64,000 nt of DNA from Bacillota bacterium (GCA_023386815.1 JAEWIZ010000005.1:62001-126000), one strand, 5' to 3'; shown: positions 27,147 through 35,738, numbered from the stretch's first letter. A program made the numbers and translations. Notes: generated by a model not told the origin, from the letters alone.

Positions 27147-27160
27147 GGAGGATCAGGAAC

Positions 27161-28351
27161 ATGGCAAAATTAGTAATTAATCAGGCACTCGTTGGAGATA
27201 TCAATCAGTTAATCAGTGTTTGTCCCTTCAATGCGATGGAGGAGAAGAATGGTGAACTGGTAATCAATGCAGCCTGCAAGATGTGTAAGCTATGCGTAAA
27301 GAAGGGGCCAAAGGGTGCCGTTGAATACGTGGAAGAGGAAGTAAAGACCATAGATAAGAGTCAGTGGAAAGGTATTGCAGTCTATGTGGATCATATTGAT
27401 GGAGTTATTCATCCGGTAACTTATGAGTTAATTGGTAAAGCGAGGGAGCTTGCCCTTAAAATAAACCATCCGGTCTATGCCATCATGATGGGAAGCAATA
27501 TAACAGAGCAATGTCAAGAACTCCTCCATTACAACGTGGATAAGGTATTTGCCTATGATGAAGAGCAGCTGGATCGCTTTAAGATTGAGCCCTATACCGC
27601 AGTATTTGAAGACTTTGTTAATCATATTAAGCCAACGGCTATCTTAATGGGAGCAACCCCGGTTGGCCGTCAGCTGGCACCACGATTGGCTGCCAGAGTA
27701 GGAACAGGTCTTACCGCTGACTGTACTATACTGGATATCAAAGAGAATACAGATCTGGTTCAGATTCGTCCAGCTTTTGGTGGAAATATCATGGCACAGA
27801 TTCTCACACCGAACCATAGACCTCAGATGGCAACCGTTCGATATAAGGTAATGGATGCACCAGAGAGAAATCGTGAAAAATCCGGTGAGATCATCCCTTG
27901 TAAGATTGCTGCGGATATGCTTCATAGCAGTATCGAGGTGCTTGATATTATTGCGAAAGAAAAAGAGCAGTTCATTGAAGCCTCAGAAGTGCTGGTGGTA
28001 GCCGGAAGGGGAATCAGAAAAGAAGAGGACTTACAATTAGTAACAGAACTGGCTGATTTGCTGGGCGGACAAATTGCCTGCACCAGACCGGTCATGGAAG
28101 CTGGCTGGTTGGAGGCAAAGAGACAGGTGGGCTTGAGTGGAAGAACAGTTCGTCCAAAGCTGATTATAACCGTAGGTGTATCCGGATCTGTACAATTTGC
28201 AGCCGGAATGAATAACTCTGAGCAGATCATAGCAATTAATAAGGATGAAAATGCACCAATCTTTAAGGTAGCACATTATGGTCTGGTAGGAGATTTGTAT
28301 GAAATTGTACCGGAGTTAATTAACAAGATCAAACTGAGCAAAGCAGTATAG
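27161..28351 (+). CDS. etfA: Electron transfer flavoprotein alpha subunit with N-terminal iron-sulfur domain (LctC-like)
   Basis: The 396-residue protein is longer than ordinary EtfA because of an N-terminal ferredoxin-like domain. That domain keeps cysteines at 21, 39, 42 and 45 (CPF then CKMCKLC), enough for one [4Fe-4S] cluster; the second cluster of a typical 2[4Fe-4S] ferredoxin is absent. The C-terminal FAD domain is canonical (VVAGRGIRKEEDL, GLSGRTVRPKLIITVGVSGSVQF). Such EtfA proteins accompany flavin-based electron-bifurcating dehydrogenases. It is separated from etfB by 14 bp with GGAGGATC as the ribosome site. Confidence 0.94.
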   Translation: MAKLVINQALVGDINQLISVCPFNAMEEKNGELVINAACKMCKLCVKKGPKGAVEYVEEEVKTIDKSQWKGIAVYVDHIDGVIHPVTYELIGKARELALKINHPVYAIMMGSNITEQCQELLHYNVDKVFAYDEEQLDRFKIEPYTAVFEDFVNHIKPTAILMGATPVGRQLAPRLAARVGTGLTADCTILDIKENTDLVQIRPAFGGNIMAQILTPNHRPQMATVRYKVMDAPERNREKSGEIIPCKIAADMLHSSIEVLDIIAKEKEQFIEASEVLVVAGRGIRKEEDLQLVTELADLLGGQIACTRPVMEAGWLEAKRQVGLSGRTVRPKLIITVGVSGSVQFAAGMNNSEQIIAINKDENAPIFKVAHYGLVGDLYEIVPELINKIKLSKAV

Positions 28352-28363
28352 GAGGTTGATTTC

Positions 28364-29767
28364 ATGAACTATAAGAAATTAGATCAAAAGGATATAGAGT
28401 ATTTAAACAGCATCATAGGAGATCCGGAACGAATTCTCTATGGTGAGGATATTAATGAAGAGTACAGTCATGACGAATTAAGTGATACCGTCAGCTTCCC
28501 GGATGTAGTTATTAAAGTCTTGTCTACCGAGGAAGTATCACAAATAATGAAATATGCCTATGAGCACAATATTCCGGTAACACCTCGCGGATCAGGAACC
28601 GGACTGGTTGGCTCCTCCGTAGCCATGGAGCATGGTATTATGCTGGATACAACTCTGATGAATCATGTGCTTGAGCTGGATGAGGATAATCTTACGATTA
28701 CCGTTGAGCCTGGCGTGCTGTTAATGGAGCTGTCAGCTTATGTTCAGGAGAGAGATCTATTCTATCCTCCGGATCCGGGCGAGAAATCAGCTACCATCGG
28801 TGGAAATATAAGCACTAATGCAGGTGGAATGAGGGCTGTTAAATATGGTGTTACGAGAGATTATGTCCGTGGACTGGAGGTAGTACTGCCAAATGGCACC
28901 ATAGTTGAATTTGGAGGTAAGGTTGTAAAGAACAGTACCGGTTACGCCATGAAGGATTTAATGGTAGGTTCGGAAGGAACCCTTGGAATAATAACGAAAG
29001 CAGTATTAAAGCTGATACCTCTGCCAAAGAAGGCGATCAGTTTATTAATACCATTTCCAAGTCTGGAGCATGCGATTCGTACTGTACCAAAGATTATTAA
29101 GTCAAAGTCTGCACCTACTGCAATTGAGTTTATGCAAAGGGAAGTAATCATAGATGCGGAAAAGTATCTCGGAAAAAAATTCCCTGATAACAGCGCGGAT
29201 GCATACTTATTACTAAAATTTGACGGTAATTCCACGGAGGAAGTGGAAGCGGCATATGAGAGTGCTGCAAAGATCTGTCTGGAGCAAGGGGCACAGGATA
29301 TCCTGATTTCTGATACGACGGAACGAGAGGAATCCATATGGAAGGCAAGAGGCGCCTTCTTAGAAGCAATCAAAGGTTCCACTACCTATATGGATGAGGT
29401 CGACGTTGTAGTTCCAAGAAGCTGCGTAAATGAAATGGTAGAATATATTCACGGCTTATATAAGGAGGTAAATATCCGTATTAAAAGCTTTGGTCACGCT
29501 GGCGACGGTAATCTCCATGCCTATGTCTTAAAGGATGATTTAAGCGAGGAAGAATGGGAGAAGAGAATGACAGAGGCTATGGATAAAATCTACGGAAAGG
29601 CAAGAGAATTAAAGGGTCAGGTATCCGGTGAGCATGGTATTGGCTTTGCTAAGAAATCCTATCTGTTCGAGTCCATGGATCCAGTCACCGTTGAGATTAT
29701 GTGCGGAATTAAAAGAGCATTTGATCCAAAAAATATCTTAAATCCTAGGAAGGTGTGTCAGCTGTAG
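28364..29767 (+). CDS. lctD: FAD-dependent lactate dehydrogenase, GlcD/LctD type
   Basis: The 467-residue flavoprotein has an N-terminal PCMH FAD-binding domain (PVTPRGSGTGLVGSSVAMEHGIMLDTTLMN, PPDPGEKSATIGGNISTNAGG). The C-terminal FAD-linked oxidase domain includes GHAGDGNLHAYVLKD and SGEHGIGFAKKSYL. With the two Etf genes directly upstream it matches the lactate dehydrogenase/Etf complex that oxidises lactate with NAD+ at the cost of reduced ferredoxin. Glycolate or another 2-hydroxyacid remains possible, but the permease supports lactate. It starts 12 bp after etfA behind AGGAGG and is the last gene before a strong terminator. Confidence 0.93.
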   Translation: MNYKKLDQKDIEYLNSIIGDPERILYGEDINEEYSHDELSDTVSFPDVVIKVLSTEEVSQIMKYAYEHNIPVTPRGSGTGLVGSSVAMEHGIMLDTTLMNHVLELDEDNLTITVEPGVLLMELSAYVQERDLFYPPDPGEKSATIGGNISTNAGGMRAVKYGVTRDYVRGLEVVLPNGTIVEFGGKVVKNSTGYAMKDLMVGSEGTLGIITKAVLKLIPLPKKAISLLIPFPSLEHAIRTVPKIIKSKSAPTAIEFMQREVIIDAEKYLGKKFPDNSADAYLLLKFDGNSTEEVEAAYESAAKICLEQGAQDILISDTTEREESIWKARGAFLEAIKGSTTYMDEVDVVVPRSCVNEMVEYIHGLYKEVNIRIKSFGHAGDGNLHAYVLKDDLSEEEWEKRMTEAMDKIYGKARELKGQVSGEHGIGFAKKSYLFESMDPVTVEIMCGIKRAFDPKNILNPRKVCQL

Positions 29768-29883
29768 GCTGGTAGAGGATTTATATAAGGGATTGATATA
29801 AGGAATTAATTATTAAGAAGTAAGTGCAGAGAAGTATCTCAGAACTATGTACTAAATTAAATGGATGTTTATTAGATGACTTT

Positions 29884-29923
29884 AACAGATTGGAGGGATG
29901 GATACCCTCCAATCTGTTTTTTT
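29884..29923 (+). terminator. Rho-independent terminator of the lactate operon
   Basis: A perfect stem of 14 bp (AACAGATTGGAGGG with CCCTCCAATCTGTT) has a 7-nt loop and a run of seven T residues. Confidence 0.95.
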
Positions 29924-29986
29924 ATAACATTGAATTAGGTCAACGATTCAATTATTAGGGTTAACTTTCCTACTGAGTTAGCGTAT

Positions 29987-30841
29987 TCAACCTTCTAACG
30001 AAGAACATCTTTCTGGATGCTGACCCACCATATTATTTTCCTTAAACACTGTCACATATTTACTTGGACTGACACCAAAGACCTGCATAAAGGAACGATA
30101 GAAGGTGCGCATACTATTGAAACCGGCGCTCATTGCAGCCTGTGTAATGGACTCCTCCCCATCCAACAGCATTCCCGCCACCTGCTTGCAACGAAGAGTG
30201 TTAATGTATTCACTGATACTGCAACCCACCTGCTTATTAAAGATGTGAGAGAAGCGGCTGGCGCTGTAGCCAAACTCCTCGGCAATGGAACCAAGTGAGA
30301 GGGATTGTTTATGATTGCTATGAAGATAACTTAGGACATTACGCACCAAGGCATCATCATCTCTTAAGTGCATGTCCTCCAGTGGGATATTTTCTGTCAG
30401 TAATGCCAGAATTACATGAATATAACCTCTGATTGCCATGGAGTCCGGCACTATCTTTTGTTGCTCACAGCAGCATTGCATGCAGCGTGCTACTTCCTGG
30501 ATCATTGGGTGATTGGAAATATGGCTAAGGGAGAAAGTTTTTCCACCAAGTATTTTTTGAAAAGCCGGAATGTAAGAAATTGGTATGATCATTACAACTG
30601 TATCAGAATTCACAGGAGTGACATACCGGTGTACCGTATAGCTGGGTACCAGAAGTAGCTCTTCACCTTGGATACTGTAGAACTGTCCATTTAAAGTTGC
30701 TTCCATAACACCGCTATGTACATATACAAGCTCCAGTGCACTATGAAAGTGAGGGACACAGTTATTATTCGGTGAATACCAGAAGGAAGGAACCGCCTGA
30801 CTATCGCGAAATATTTCGTAATCATACAATTGAGTGGACAT
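29987..30841 (-). CDS. AraC family transcriptional regulator with cupin domain
   Basis: The 284-residue protein has an N-terminal cupin sensing domain (PHFHSALELVYVHSGVMEATLNGQFYSIQGEELLLVPSYTVHRY). Two C-terminal AraC helix-turn-helix motifs follow (SLGSIAEEFGYSASRFSHIFNKQVGCSISEYIN and ITQAAMSAGFNSMRTFYRSFMQVFGVSPSKYV). The start has AAGGAGGG 5 bp upstream. It is divergent from the Gfo/Idh-TIM-barrel cluster and is the obvious candidate for its activator, with the 158-bp gap as the control region. The ligand is presumably a carbohydrate. Confidence 0.92.
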   Translation of the reverse strand: MSTQLYDYEIFRDSQAVPSFWYSPNNNCVPHFHSALELVYVHSGVMEATLNGQFYSIQGEELLLVPSYTVHRYVTPVNSDTVVMIIPISYIPAFQKILGGKTFSLSHISNHPMIQEVARCMQCCCEQQKIVPDSMAIRGYIHVILALLTENIPLEDMHLRDDDALVRNVLSYLHSNHKQSLSLGSIAEEFGYSASRFSHIFNKQVGCSISEYINTLRCKQVAGMLLDGEESITQAAMSAGFNSMRTFYRSFMQVFGVSPSKYVTVFKENNMVGQHPERCSSLEG

Positions 30842-30999
30842 TCGAACCCTCCTTTTTTATGTAAATCACATTATAGCTAAATGTGGCACAAAATACAGCT
30901 GTTACGGCAAGCTTAAACGGTTTGATTTTATTATAATTGATTTATAAAATAATACAAGTAGCAGAGTTTTTTATTATAAACATGGAAAGGATGATATCT

Positions 31000-32073
31000 A
31001 TGAAGTCATTAAGAGTTGGAATTGTGGGATGTGGCGGCATTGCAAACGGAAAACATCTGCCCTCCATTAAAAATGAGGGCAGCGCCAAGGTAGTAGCGTT
31101 TTGTGATATTTTGGAGCAGCGGACTATGGACGCGGCAAAAAAATATGGCACAGAGGATGCAAAAGTATTTACTGATTATCACGAGCTGCTGAAGATGGAG
31201 CTGGATGCGGTCTATGTCTGTACACCGAACCGTTCCCATTGTGAAATTACCGTAGCAGCCCTTAACGCCGGTAAGCACGTTATGTGTGAGAAGCCTATGG
31301 CAATAAACTACGCAGAGGCAATGGAGATGGTTGCTGCTGCGAAGAGAACGGGTAAGTTACTGACCATTGGCTATCAGAACCGTTTTCGACCGGATAGCAT
31401 CTATCTGAAGCAGGAATGTGAGAGCGGAGAGCTGGGTGATATCTATTATGCTAAGGCAAAAGCCCTTCGGCGCCGTGCAGTACCGACCTGGGGAGTGTTT
31501 TTAAACGAGTTTGAACAGGGCGGAGGTCCATTAATTGATATTGGAACACATGCTCTGGACTTGACACTGTGGACAATGAATAATTACAAGCCAAAGAGTG
31601 TAGTTGGAACCATCTATCACAAGCTCAATGGTGAGACACAACCAGCAAATGCCTTTGGACCCTGGAAGCCGGAGGAGTTTACGGTTGAGGACAGTGCCTT
31701 TGCCTTTCTTGTTATGGAAGATGGAGCAACGATTACCCTGGAAGCCAGCTGGGCTTTGAACACTTTAGATGTACATGAGGCGAAAACTGTGCTGTGCGGT
31801 ACCAAGGCGGGTGCGGATATGCTGAATGGGTTGACGATCAATGGAACAAAAAATGATCGTCAGTATGAACTAAAGCCTAACCTGGCAGCAGGAGGAGTGG
31901 CATTTTATAATGAAAATGCACTTACCCCTGAGGTAATGGAACAGCAGGTATTTTTAAAGGCTGTTCGCGGTGAGGGTGAGCTGGTTGTACTGCCGGAACA
32001 GGCGGCGGTTGTGACACAGATTTTAGATGCGGTTTATCAATCGGCCAGAGAAGGAAAACAGGTTATGTTCTAA
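31000..32073 (+). CDS. Gfo/Idh/MocA family NAD(P)-dependent sugar oxidoreductase (first of two)
   Basis: The 357-residue protein has an N-terminal Rossmann fold (VGIVGCGGIANGKHL) and the family catalytic-lysine motif CEKPMAIN. The C-terminal substrate domain carries GGGPLIDIGTHALDLTLWTM. Such enzymes oxidise or reduce a sugar or cyclitol hydroxyl with bound or free nicotinamide cofactor. I set the start at ATG 31000 with AAAGGA about 9 bp upstream. Several upstream in-frame ATGs have no site. It leads a four-gene cluster divergent from an AraC regulator. The substrate cannot be named. Confidence 0.9.
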   Translation: MKSLRVGIVGCGGIANGKHLPSIKNEGSAKVVAFCDILEQRTMDAAKKYGTEDAKVFTDYHELLKMELDAVYVCTPNRSHCEITVAALNAGKHVMCEKPMAINYAEAMEMVAAAKRTGKLLTIGYQNRFRPDSIYLKQECESGELGDIYYAKAKALRRRAVPTWGVFLNEFEQGGGPLIDIGTHALDLTLWTMNNYKPKSVVGTIYHKLNGETQPANAFGPWKPEEFTVEDSAFAFLVMEDGATITLEASWALNTLDVHEAKTVLCGTKAGADMLNGLTINGTKNDRQYELKPNLAAGGVAFYNENALTPEVMEQQVFLKAVRGEGELVVLPEQAAVVTQILDAVYQSAREGKQVMF

Positions 32074-32172
32074 ATAAAGCAAAAGGTATCGTGTGAAGAA
32101 TAAATGTTCTACAATCAAATTTGCACCTGCATCCCAAAGTATGCAGGTATTGAGAAAGGAATGGTTATTACT

Positions 32173-32916
32173 ATGAGTTTAATTAAGGAATTCAGTATAC
32201 AGCTCTATTCCTTGCGGGAGTTGGCTCGGTATGATTTTCCGGGAGTATTAAAGATGGTTGGGGAGACTGGTTATAGGGGAGTAGAGTTTGCTGGTTACGA
32301 AAATCTAAGCTCGGCGGAAATGCGTGAGCTACTGGAACAAAACGGCTTAAAATCCATTAGCAGTCATGTACCGTTAGAAAGGCTACTGGATGCTCTGGAG
32401 GAAGAGCTAAAGTTTAATCAGGAAATTGGAACACAAGCAATTATCGTTCCTTATCACCCGATGAAAACTGCAAGTGAAGCAGAGGCTCTGGCAAAACAGC
32501 TTGCTATAGTTGCTAAGGAGGTACGAGGAGCCGGCTTCCTATTCGGATATCATAACCACGCACATGAATTTACAACAGAGAATGGAACAATGCTTCTGGA
32601 TCTATTGATGCAGCTAACCAACCCAGAGGATCTGGCTCTGGAGTTAGATGTTTACTGGACAGCTTATGCCGGTGTGGACGTATTGTCATACATGGAGAAG
32701 CAAAGAGACCGTATTCGCATGTTACATTTAAAACAAATGGCAGATCTGGAAAGTAAAAGGTGTGTAGATTTGGATGAGGGTATTTTAGACTTTAAGAAAA
32801 TTATTCAAAAAGGTATGGAAATTGGAGTGCAGCACTGCATTTTAGAGCAGGAGGAGTTTGCTGTTTCCGCTCGCCAAAGCATCGAAAAAGGCTATAAGCA
32901 CATAATGAACCTGTAA
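32173..32916 (+). CDS. Sugar phosphate isomerase/epimerase-like TIM-barrel protein (first of two)
   Basis: The 247-residue protein has the AP-endonuclease-2/xylose isomerase-like fold. Conserved features are the N-terminal FSIQLYSLRELARYDFPGVLKMVGETGYRGVEFAGY, then GYHNHAHEF, LELDVYWTAYAG, MLHLKQM and the late LEQEEF. The last four supply the usual Glu/His/Asp metal ligands. I place the start at ATG 32173, which follows GAAAGGA; the earlier ATGs in frame lack spacing. Homologues act as epimerases, dehydratases (IolE) or oxidised-sugar lyases. It lies between two oxidoreductase-type genes, so action on an oxidised sugar is plausible. Confidence 0.88.
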   Translation: MSLIKEFSIQLYSLRELARYDFPGVLKMVGETGYRGVEFAGYENLSSAEMRELLEQNGLKSISSHVPLERLLDALEEELKFNQEIGTQAIIVPYHPMKTASEAEALAKQLAIVAKEVRGAGFLFGYHNHAHEFTTENGTMLLDLLMQLTNPEDLALELDVYWTAYAGVDVLSYMEKQRDRIRMLHLKQMADLESKRCVDLDEGILDFKKIIQKGMEIGVQHCILEQEEFAVSARQSIEKGYKHIMNL

Positions 32917-32938
32917 TTAACAGAAAGGAAGATGAGAT

Positions 32939-33904
32939 ATGAAATTAGGAGTCTTAACAGTTCCGTTATATGATCGCAGCACAGAGGAAGCATTTAGGTA
33001 CCTGAGCAGTCTGGGGGTACAGACGGTGGAAATTGGTACTGGAGGATCCCCTGGCAGCAAGCACTCTAATCCGGAGGAATTGCTTTCAAGTGAGAGAAAA
33101 CTACAGGATTATAAGGATTTGCTGAAGAAGTATCATTTAGAGATTAGTGCCCTTAGCTGCCATTCCAATCATGTGCATCCAAGGGAAGAGGTTCGTGCAC
33201 AGGCTGCACATGATTATAACCAGACACTACGATTGGCAGAAAAGCTGGGTGTGAATACTATTGTAAGCTTTTCGGGATGCCCCGGTGACTATGAGGGGGC
33301 AAAGTATCCTAATTGGGTAACCTGTTCCTGGCCATTGGATTACCAACAGGTACTAGACTATCAGTGGAATGAGGTATTGATTCCTTTCTGGAAATCTGCG
33401 GCTGCCGAAGCGGCGAATTACGGCGTTGATAAGATTGCACTGGAATTACATCCGGGCTTCTGCGTATATAATACTGCAACCTTACTGCGTCTAAGGGAAG
33501 CAGTTGGTAATGCCATAGGTGCAAATTTTGATCCCAGCCATCTTTTTTGGCAGGGGATTCGCCCTTCTGAGGCGATTCAGGCACTCAAAGGTGCAATTTA
33601 TCATTTTCATGCAAAAGACACGAAAATCGATCAAAGGAATACCCAGATCAATGGTGTACTGGATACCGGTAGCTACGGTGATCTTTCTGACCGCAGCTGG
33701 CTGTTCCGCTCTGTAGGCTGGGGTCATGATGCAAGTGAATGGAAGGAAATCATCACTGCTCTGCGTCTTAGCGGATATGACGGAGCCATTAGTATTGAAC
33801 ATGAGGATGCTTTCATGTCCATCGAGGAGGGGCTTAAGAAAGCCATTGAGTTTTTAAAGGATATCCTTATTTATGATCAGCCAGCCAAAGTCTGGTGGAA
33901 TTAA
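32939..33904 (+). CDS. Sugar phosphate isomerase/epimerase-like TIM-barrel protein (second of two)
   Basis: The 321-residue protein has the same fold as the upstream gene but is clearly a different subfamily. Metal-ligand candidates are Glu169 in ALELHPGF, Asp198 and His201 in NFDPSHLFWQG, the histidines of YHFHAKD, and the last Glu in SIEHED. The C-terminal IYDQPAKVWWN tail is unusual. The ribosome site GAAAGGAAG is 5-6 bp upstream. It is followed by a second Gfo/Idh gene whose most distal alternative start (GTG 33895) overlaps it. Isomerase, epimerase or lyase activity cannot be separated from the sequence. Confidence 0.9.
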   Translation: MKLGVLTVPLYDRSTEEAFRYLSSLGVQTVEIGTGGSPGSKHSNPEELLSSERKLQDYKDLLKKYHLEISALSCHSNHVHPREEVRAQAAHDYNQTLRLAEKLGVNTIVSFSGCPGDYEGAKYPNWVTCSWPLDYQQVLDYQWNEVLIPFWKSAAAEAANYGVDKIALELHPGFCVYNTATLLRLREAVGNAIGANFDPSHLFWQGIRPSEAIQALKGAIYHFHAKDTKIDQRNTQINGVLDTGSYGDLSDRSWLFRSVGWGHDASEWKEIITALRLSGYDGAISIEHEDAFMSIEEGLKKAIEFLKDILIYDQPAKVWWN

Positions 33905-33924
33905 CAGAATCAGGAGCTTGTGAT

Positions 33925-35001
33925 ATGATGAACAATGATATGATGAAAAAGAAACAACTAGGCATTGCGTTAATTGGATATGGAGGCATGGGGAACTGGC
34001 ATGTCCAGACACTCTCCGGGATTGAGGAGGTGAAGCTATGCGGCGTATGGGATACCGATCCGCTGCGAAGAGAAGCGGCGACTAAACTTGGATTACATGT
34101 CTATGGATCCCAACAGGAATTACTGGAGGACATCGCTGTAGAAGCGGTGACTATTGCGACACCCAATGATACCCATTTACCAATTGCTCTTGCGGCCATG
34201 GAGGCAGGCAAACACGTAGTTTGTGAAAAGCCGGTTGCACTTAATAGTAGCGAACTAACTCAGATGATACATTGTGCGAAGGAGATGAGAGTACAATTCA
34301 CTGTACATCAAAACCGACGTTGGGATGAGGATTACTTGACCATGAAACAGATCTATGACGAGAATACCATGGGCAAGGTCTTTCATATTGAGAGTCGGGT
34401 TCATGGTTCCCGCGGTATCCCTGGTGACTGGCGCAATCAGAAGCAGCATGGTGGGGGAATGGTACTGGACTGGGGTGTTCATCTTCTGGATCAAATGAAT
34501 ATGATGCTTGGGAGACGAAGACCCATAAGTGTTTATGCTCAATTGACCAATATTACAAATGAATTGGTGGATGATGGCTTTCGTGCTCTGTTCCAGTATG
34601 AAGACCAGGTGACTTTTTTTGTGGAAGTGGGCACCAGCAATTTCATTTCCCTGCCACGTTGGTATATGCAGGGAGAGAATGGTAGTGCAATCATACACGA
34701 CTGGGCAGGAACGGGTGAGGTTGTAATGGTTTCAGATTGGGAAAAACGTGATGCCGTACCGGTAGTAACAGCAGCTGGTTTAACGAAAACCATGGCACCC
34801 CGAACAGAGGAGACAGTTAAGAAATATCCGCTCCCCAAAGTACATTCTGACATAAAAGATTTTTATCGTAATATTCATGACGCTGTTCATGGGGATAAAA
34901 AACTCCTCGTTTCCCCTGATGAAGTTACAGAGGTAATGCAATTTATGGAAGCTATCTTTCGTTCTGCACAGGAGAACTGCGTGGTGTATTTTAACAAGTA
35001 A
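33925..35001 (+). CDS. Gfo/Idh/MocA family NAD(P)-dependent oxidoreductase (second of two)
   Basis: The 358-residue protein has the Rossmann motif IGYGGMGNWH and the lysine motif CEKPVALN. The substrate-domain segment is GGGMVLDWGVHLLDQMNMML. I set the start at ATG 33925, about 10 bp after CAGGAG; a GTG at 33895 in frame overlaps the previous gene. It is the last gene of the cluster. Two different Gfo/Idh enzymes in one operon suggest an oxidation and a reduction of the same intermediate, with the two TIM-barrel proteins acting between. This is inference. Confidence 0.9.
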   Translation: MMNNDMMKKKQLGIALIGYGGMGNWHVQTLSGIEEVKLCGVWDTDPLRREAATKLGLHVYGSQQELLEDIAVEAVTIATPNDTHLPIALAAMEAGKHVVCEKPVALNSSELTQMIHCAKEMRVQFTVHQNRRWDEDYLTMKQIYDENTMGKVFHIESRVHGSRGIPGDWRNQKQHGGGMVLDWGVHLLDQMNMMLGRRRPISVYAQLTNITNELVDDGFRALFQYEDQVTFFVEVGTSNFISLPRWYMQGENGSAIIHDWAGTGEVVMVSDWEKRDAVPVVTAAGLTKTMAPRTEETVKKYPLPKVHSDIKDFYRNIHDAVHGDKKLLVSPDEVTEVMQFMEAIFRSAQENCVVYFNK

Positions 35002-35124
35002 TTTTTTTCGTCCCTCTATTCTATGTTGCGTAGATGTCAGAGCTTTGCAAAGGTAAGGCTTTGTTTCTCTAAAAAAGATTGAAAATTAGATGAATATCTT
35101 TTGTTATTATATCTATTATATCTG

Positions 35125-35132
35125 CATACAAT
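35125..35132 (+). promoter_or_regulatory. Sigma-E type -10 element before spoIIID
   Basis: CATACAAT matches the mother-cell sigma-E -10 consensus. An AT-rich TTATA stretch lies 13-14 bp upstream, where the -35 element would be. SpoIIID genes are sigma-E controlled in Bacillus. Confidence 0.65.
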
Positions 35133-35158
35133 GTAACAACAACGATAATAAGGGGGAA

Positions 35159-35185
35159 TGCGTTCTGCCCTAACGTCGGAACGCA
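35159..35185 (+). promoter_or_regulatory. Hairpin between ribosome site and start codon of spoIIID
   Basis: TGCGTTC (35159-35165) and GAACGCA (35179-35185) form a perfect 7-bp stem with a 13-nt loop. The only good ribosome site, AAGGGGG at 35150-35156, is 35 nt from the ATG in the linear RNA but 8 nt away once the hairpin is folded out. Confidence 0.65.
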
Positions 35186-35191
35186 GACACT

Positions 35192-35452
35192 ATGAAAGGC
35201 TATATAGAGGAACGGGCGGTTGAAATCGCAAATTTTATCATCGACAATAACGCGACTGTGAGGCAGACCGCAAAGCAGTTCGGTATATCGAAATCGACCG
35301 TACATAAAGACGTGACAGAACGTCTTACGCAGATTAACCCCGCCCTCGCTGAACGTGCGCGGGTAGTCCTGGATCTCAACAAGTCTGAGCGCCATATCAG
35401 AGGCGGTCTGGCGACAAAAGAGAAATACCTCCACAAAACCAGATACAACTAG
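35192..35452 (+). CDS. spoIIID: Stage III sporulation transcriptional regulator SpoIIID
   Basis: This is a mother-cell DNA-binding regulator of 86 residues that modulates the sigma-E regulon during endospore formation. The sequence resembles the whole length of B. subtilis SpoIIID, with MKGYIEERAVEIANFI and the helix-turn-helix TVRQTAKQFGISKSTVHKDVTERL, then RHIRGGLATKEKY. This fixes the start at ATG 35192 although no good ribosome site lies at normal distance (see the hairpin). Its presence is direct evidence that the organism belongs to a spore-forming lineage. Confidence 0.96.
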   Translation: MKGYIEERAVEIANFIIDNNATVRQTAKQFGISKSTVHKDVTERLTQINPALAERARVVLDLNKSERHIRGGLATKEKYLHKTRYN

Positions 35453-35515
35453 GCTCTTTTTAATCTTGCTTGAGCATAGGAGGTAAGGGTAAGAAATCCG
35501 AATAAGAAAATGAAG

Positions 35516-35560
35516 AAGAGATTATTCCGATCAAGCTTAGGCTGAGGAATAATCTCTTTT
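35516..35560 (+). terminator. Rho-independent terminator after spoIIID
   Basis: AAGAGATTATTCC (35516-35528) pairs exactly with GGAATAATCTCTT (35546-35558), followed by a T-rich stretch. Confidence 0.88.
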
Positions 35561-35582
35561 ACTTTTTTACAGTGTTTCCATA

Positions 35583-35612
35583 TTGAAGTTGTCAAATATA
35601 TCTGTGTATAAT
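35583..35612 (+). promoter_or_regulatory. Probable rnf operon promoter
   Basis: TTGAAG at 35583-35588, an 18-bp spacer and TATAAT at 35607-35612. The -10 and the next eight bases (TATAATTTAGACAG) recur exactly at 35695-35708. Confidence 0.6.
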
Positions 35613-35738
35613 TTAGACAGAACAATTCTTAGTAAGCCGATACGAAAGATCGATATTTATATAAAAAGTTATAGGATTAAAGAGCATTTTATGTTATAAT
35701 TTAGACAGTATGCCTGAATGACAGGATATTGTCGGTTA

